A stretch of 5,280 nucleotides of DNA from Methanotrichaceae archaeon (GTDB taxonomy: Archaea > Halobacteriota > Methanosarcinia > Methanotrichales > Methanotrichaceae). Every line of letters starts with the position of its first letter. The first letter of the stretch is position 1. Shown here one piece after another: positions 4,528-5,280 of the stretch. The notes under the pieces were generated by a model. The model ran no database searches. It worked only from the letters and a program-made list of their open reading frames with translations, and was not told where the DNA came from. The stretch is taken from NCBI GenBank assembly GCA_013329455.1, contig DUKF01000255.1, positions 1 through 5,280 on the forward strand, given 5' to 3'. A program made the translations under genes and the position numbers.

Positions 4528-5280
4528 ATGGACAAAGTCCTTCTCACCGTAGGCGGATCCGACTCCTCAGGAGGCGCAGGAATCCAGGCCGACATCAAGA
4601 CCTTCGCTGCCCTCGGCTTTCATGGGACCTCCGCGATAACCGCCGTAACAGCCCAGAACACCCTAGGCGTGAGAGAGGTCTATCCCCTCGCACCCGAGGC
4701 CGTCGCGGCTCAGATCGAGGTTCTCATCGAGGACTTCGAGATATCCGCCGCCAAGACGGGAATGCTCCACTCTGGAAAGATCGCGTCAAGAGTTGCTGAA
4801 TTTTTCGTGAACAAAAAAATACCCATGGTGGTGGATCCGGTGATCGAGGCCGAGGCCGGAGGCCGGCTCCTCGAATCCCCGGCCCTCGACCTGCTTTGCG
4901 AGAGGCTGATCCCTCTGGCCAGGGTCGTCACACCCAACATTTTTGAGGCCGAGGCTATCACCGGCATAAAAGTATCGGACGAAAAGAGCGCTGTCGTGGC
5001 GGGCAAGGCGATCCTCGATCTTGGGGCCGAGGCTGCCATCGTCACCGGTGGCCATCTTGAAGGCACCGACGTTTTGGTGACGGAGAAAGGGCATCATCTC
5101 ATCTGTGGCGAGAAGGTGACGGGCGGAAACCACGGTGTCGGATGCACCTACTCCGCTGCCTTGACCGCCTTTTTGGCCCGGGGCTGGAACCTGGATAGGG
5201 CGGCCAAGGCTGCAAAGAAGTTCGCAGCAGCTTCGGTCAAAAGAAGCATCGATGTCGGAAGGGGCGCATCGCCGGTGAAC
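4528..5280 (+). CDS. thiD: Hydroxymethylpyrimidine/phosphomethylpyrimidine kinase ThiD (3' truncated by the window)
   Basis: 251 residues are visible and the frame is still open at the window end. ThiD phosphorylates HMP and then HMP-P to HMP-PP, the pyrimidine half of thiamine, in the cytoplasm; it is a ribokinase-fold enzyme. Visible signatures: GGSDSSGGAGIQADIKTFAA (9-28) and TAVTAQNTLGV (38-48) that bind the pyrimidine; AKTGML (75-80); VVDPVIEAEAG (101-111); TPNIFEAEAITG starting at 135; VTGGH (172-176); and the anion-hole loop GGNHGVGCTYSAA (199-211) with the putative catalytic Cys206. The usual form of this loop is THGTGC, so Asn201 and Val204 are deviations. The final visible residues GRGASPVN correspond to the GxGxGPV region near the end of ordinary ThiD (about 260-270 residues), so the kinase domain is nearly complete. 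Many archaea fuse ThiD to a C-terminal ThiN (thiamine phosphate synthase) domain; whether this one does lies beyond the window. There is no room for a TPP riboswitch in the 3-bp gap before it. Confidence 0.93.
   Translation, partial: MDKVLLTVGGSDSSGGAGIQADIKTFAALGFHGTSAITAVTAQNTLGVREVYPLAPEAVAAQIEVLIEDFEISAAKTGMLHSGKIASRVAEFFVNKKIPMVVDPVIEAEAGGRLLESPALDLLCERLIPLARVVTPNIFEAEAITGIKVSDEKSAVVAGKAILDLGAEAAIVTGGHLEGTDVLVTEKGHHLICGEKVTGGNHGVGCTYSAALTAFLARGWNLDRAAKAAKKFAAASVKRSIDVGRGASPVN

Overview
The window looks like chromosomal DNA from a methanogenic euryarchaeon with cytochromes, probably of the Methanosarcinales/Methanotrichales type (Methanothrix or Methanocrinis-like). This is inferred from an HdrD-type heterodisulfide reductase C-terminus, an archaea-specific DUF61/UPF0216 protein, archaeal TATA-like promoter boxes close to start codons, T-rich terminators and GGTGA/GAGGT-type ribosome binding sites. 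Genus is inference only. Nothing points to a mobile element, phage, CRISPR array or RNA gene.

Layout: (1) 1-561 (+), the 3' end of an hdrD-like gene, followed by T-rich terminator tracts. (2) 724-1341 (-), a 205-residue acidic protein made of four AbrB/MazE/SpoVT-like swapped-hairpin repeats, AT-richer than its neighbours. (3) 1342-1521, a non-coding stretch with a TATA box, a short palindrome just upstream of it, and two back-to-back hairpins at the end of the next gene. (4) 1522-2124 (-), a secreted beta-rich protein of unknown function. (5) 2125-2217, a compact divergent promoter. (6) 2218-3411 (+), an HD-domain phosphohydrolase of the COG1078/SAMHD1-like type. (7) 3492-3905 (+), DUF61. 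(8) 3964-4524 (+), a helical protein with exact 34-residue repeats. (9) 4528-5280 (+), thiD (hydroxymethylpyrimidine/phosphomethylpyrimidine kinase), running off the window.

Functionally this is mostly housekeeping: energy conservation (HdrD reduces CoM-S-S-CoB), nucleotide turnover (HD phosphohydrolase) and thiamine biosynthesis (ThiD). The two least explained parts are repeat proteins: the quadruple AbrB-like protein, which probably folds as two intramolecular swapped-hairpin barrels, and the 34-residue helical repeat protein, whose stop codon forms part of the thiD ribosome binding site, so the two are probably translationally coupled. I see no strong evidence for a multi-gene novel defence or mobile system. 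The best leads are these two small repeat proteins and the regulatory DNA around the minus-strand pair.
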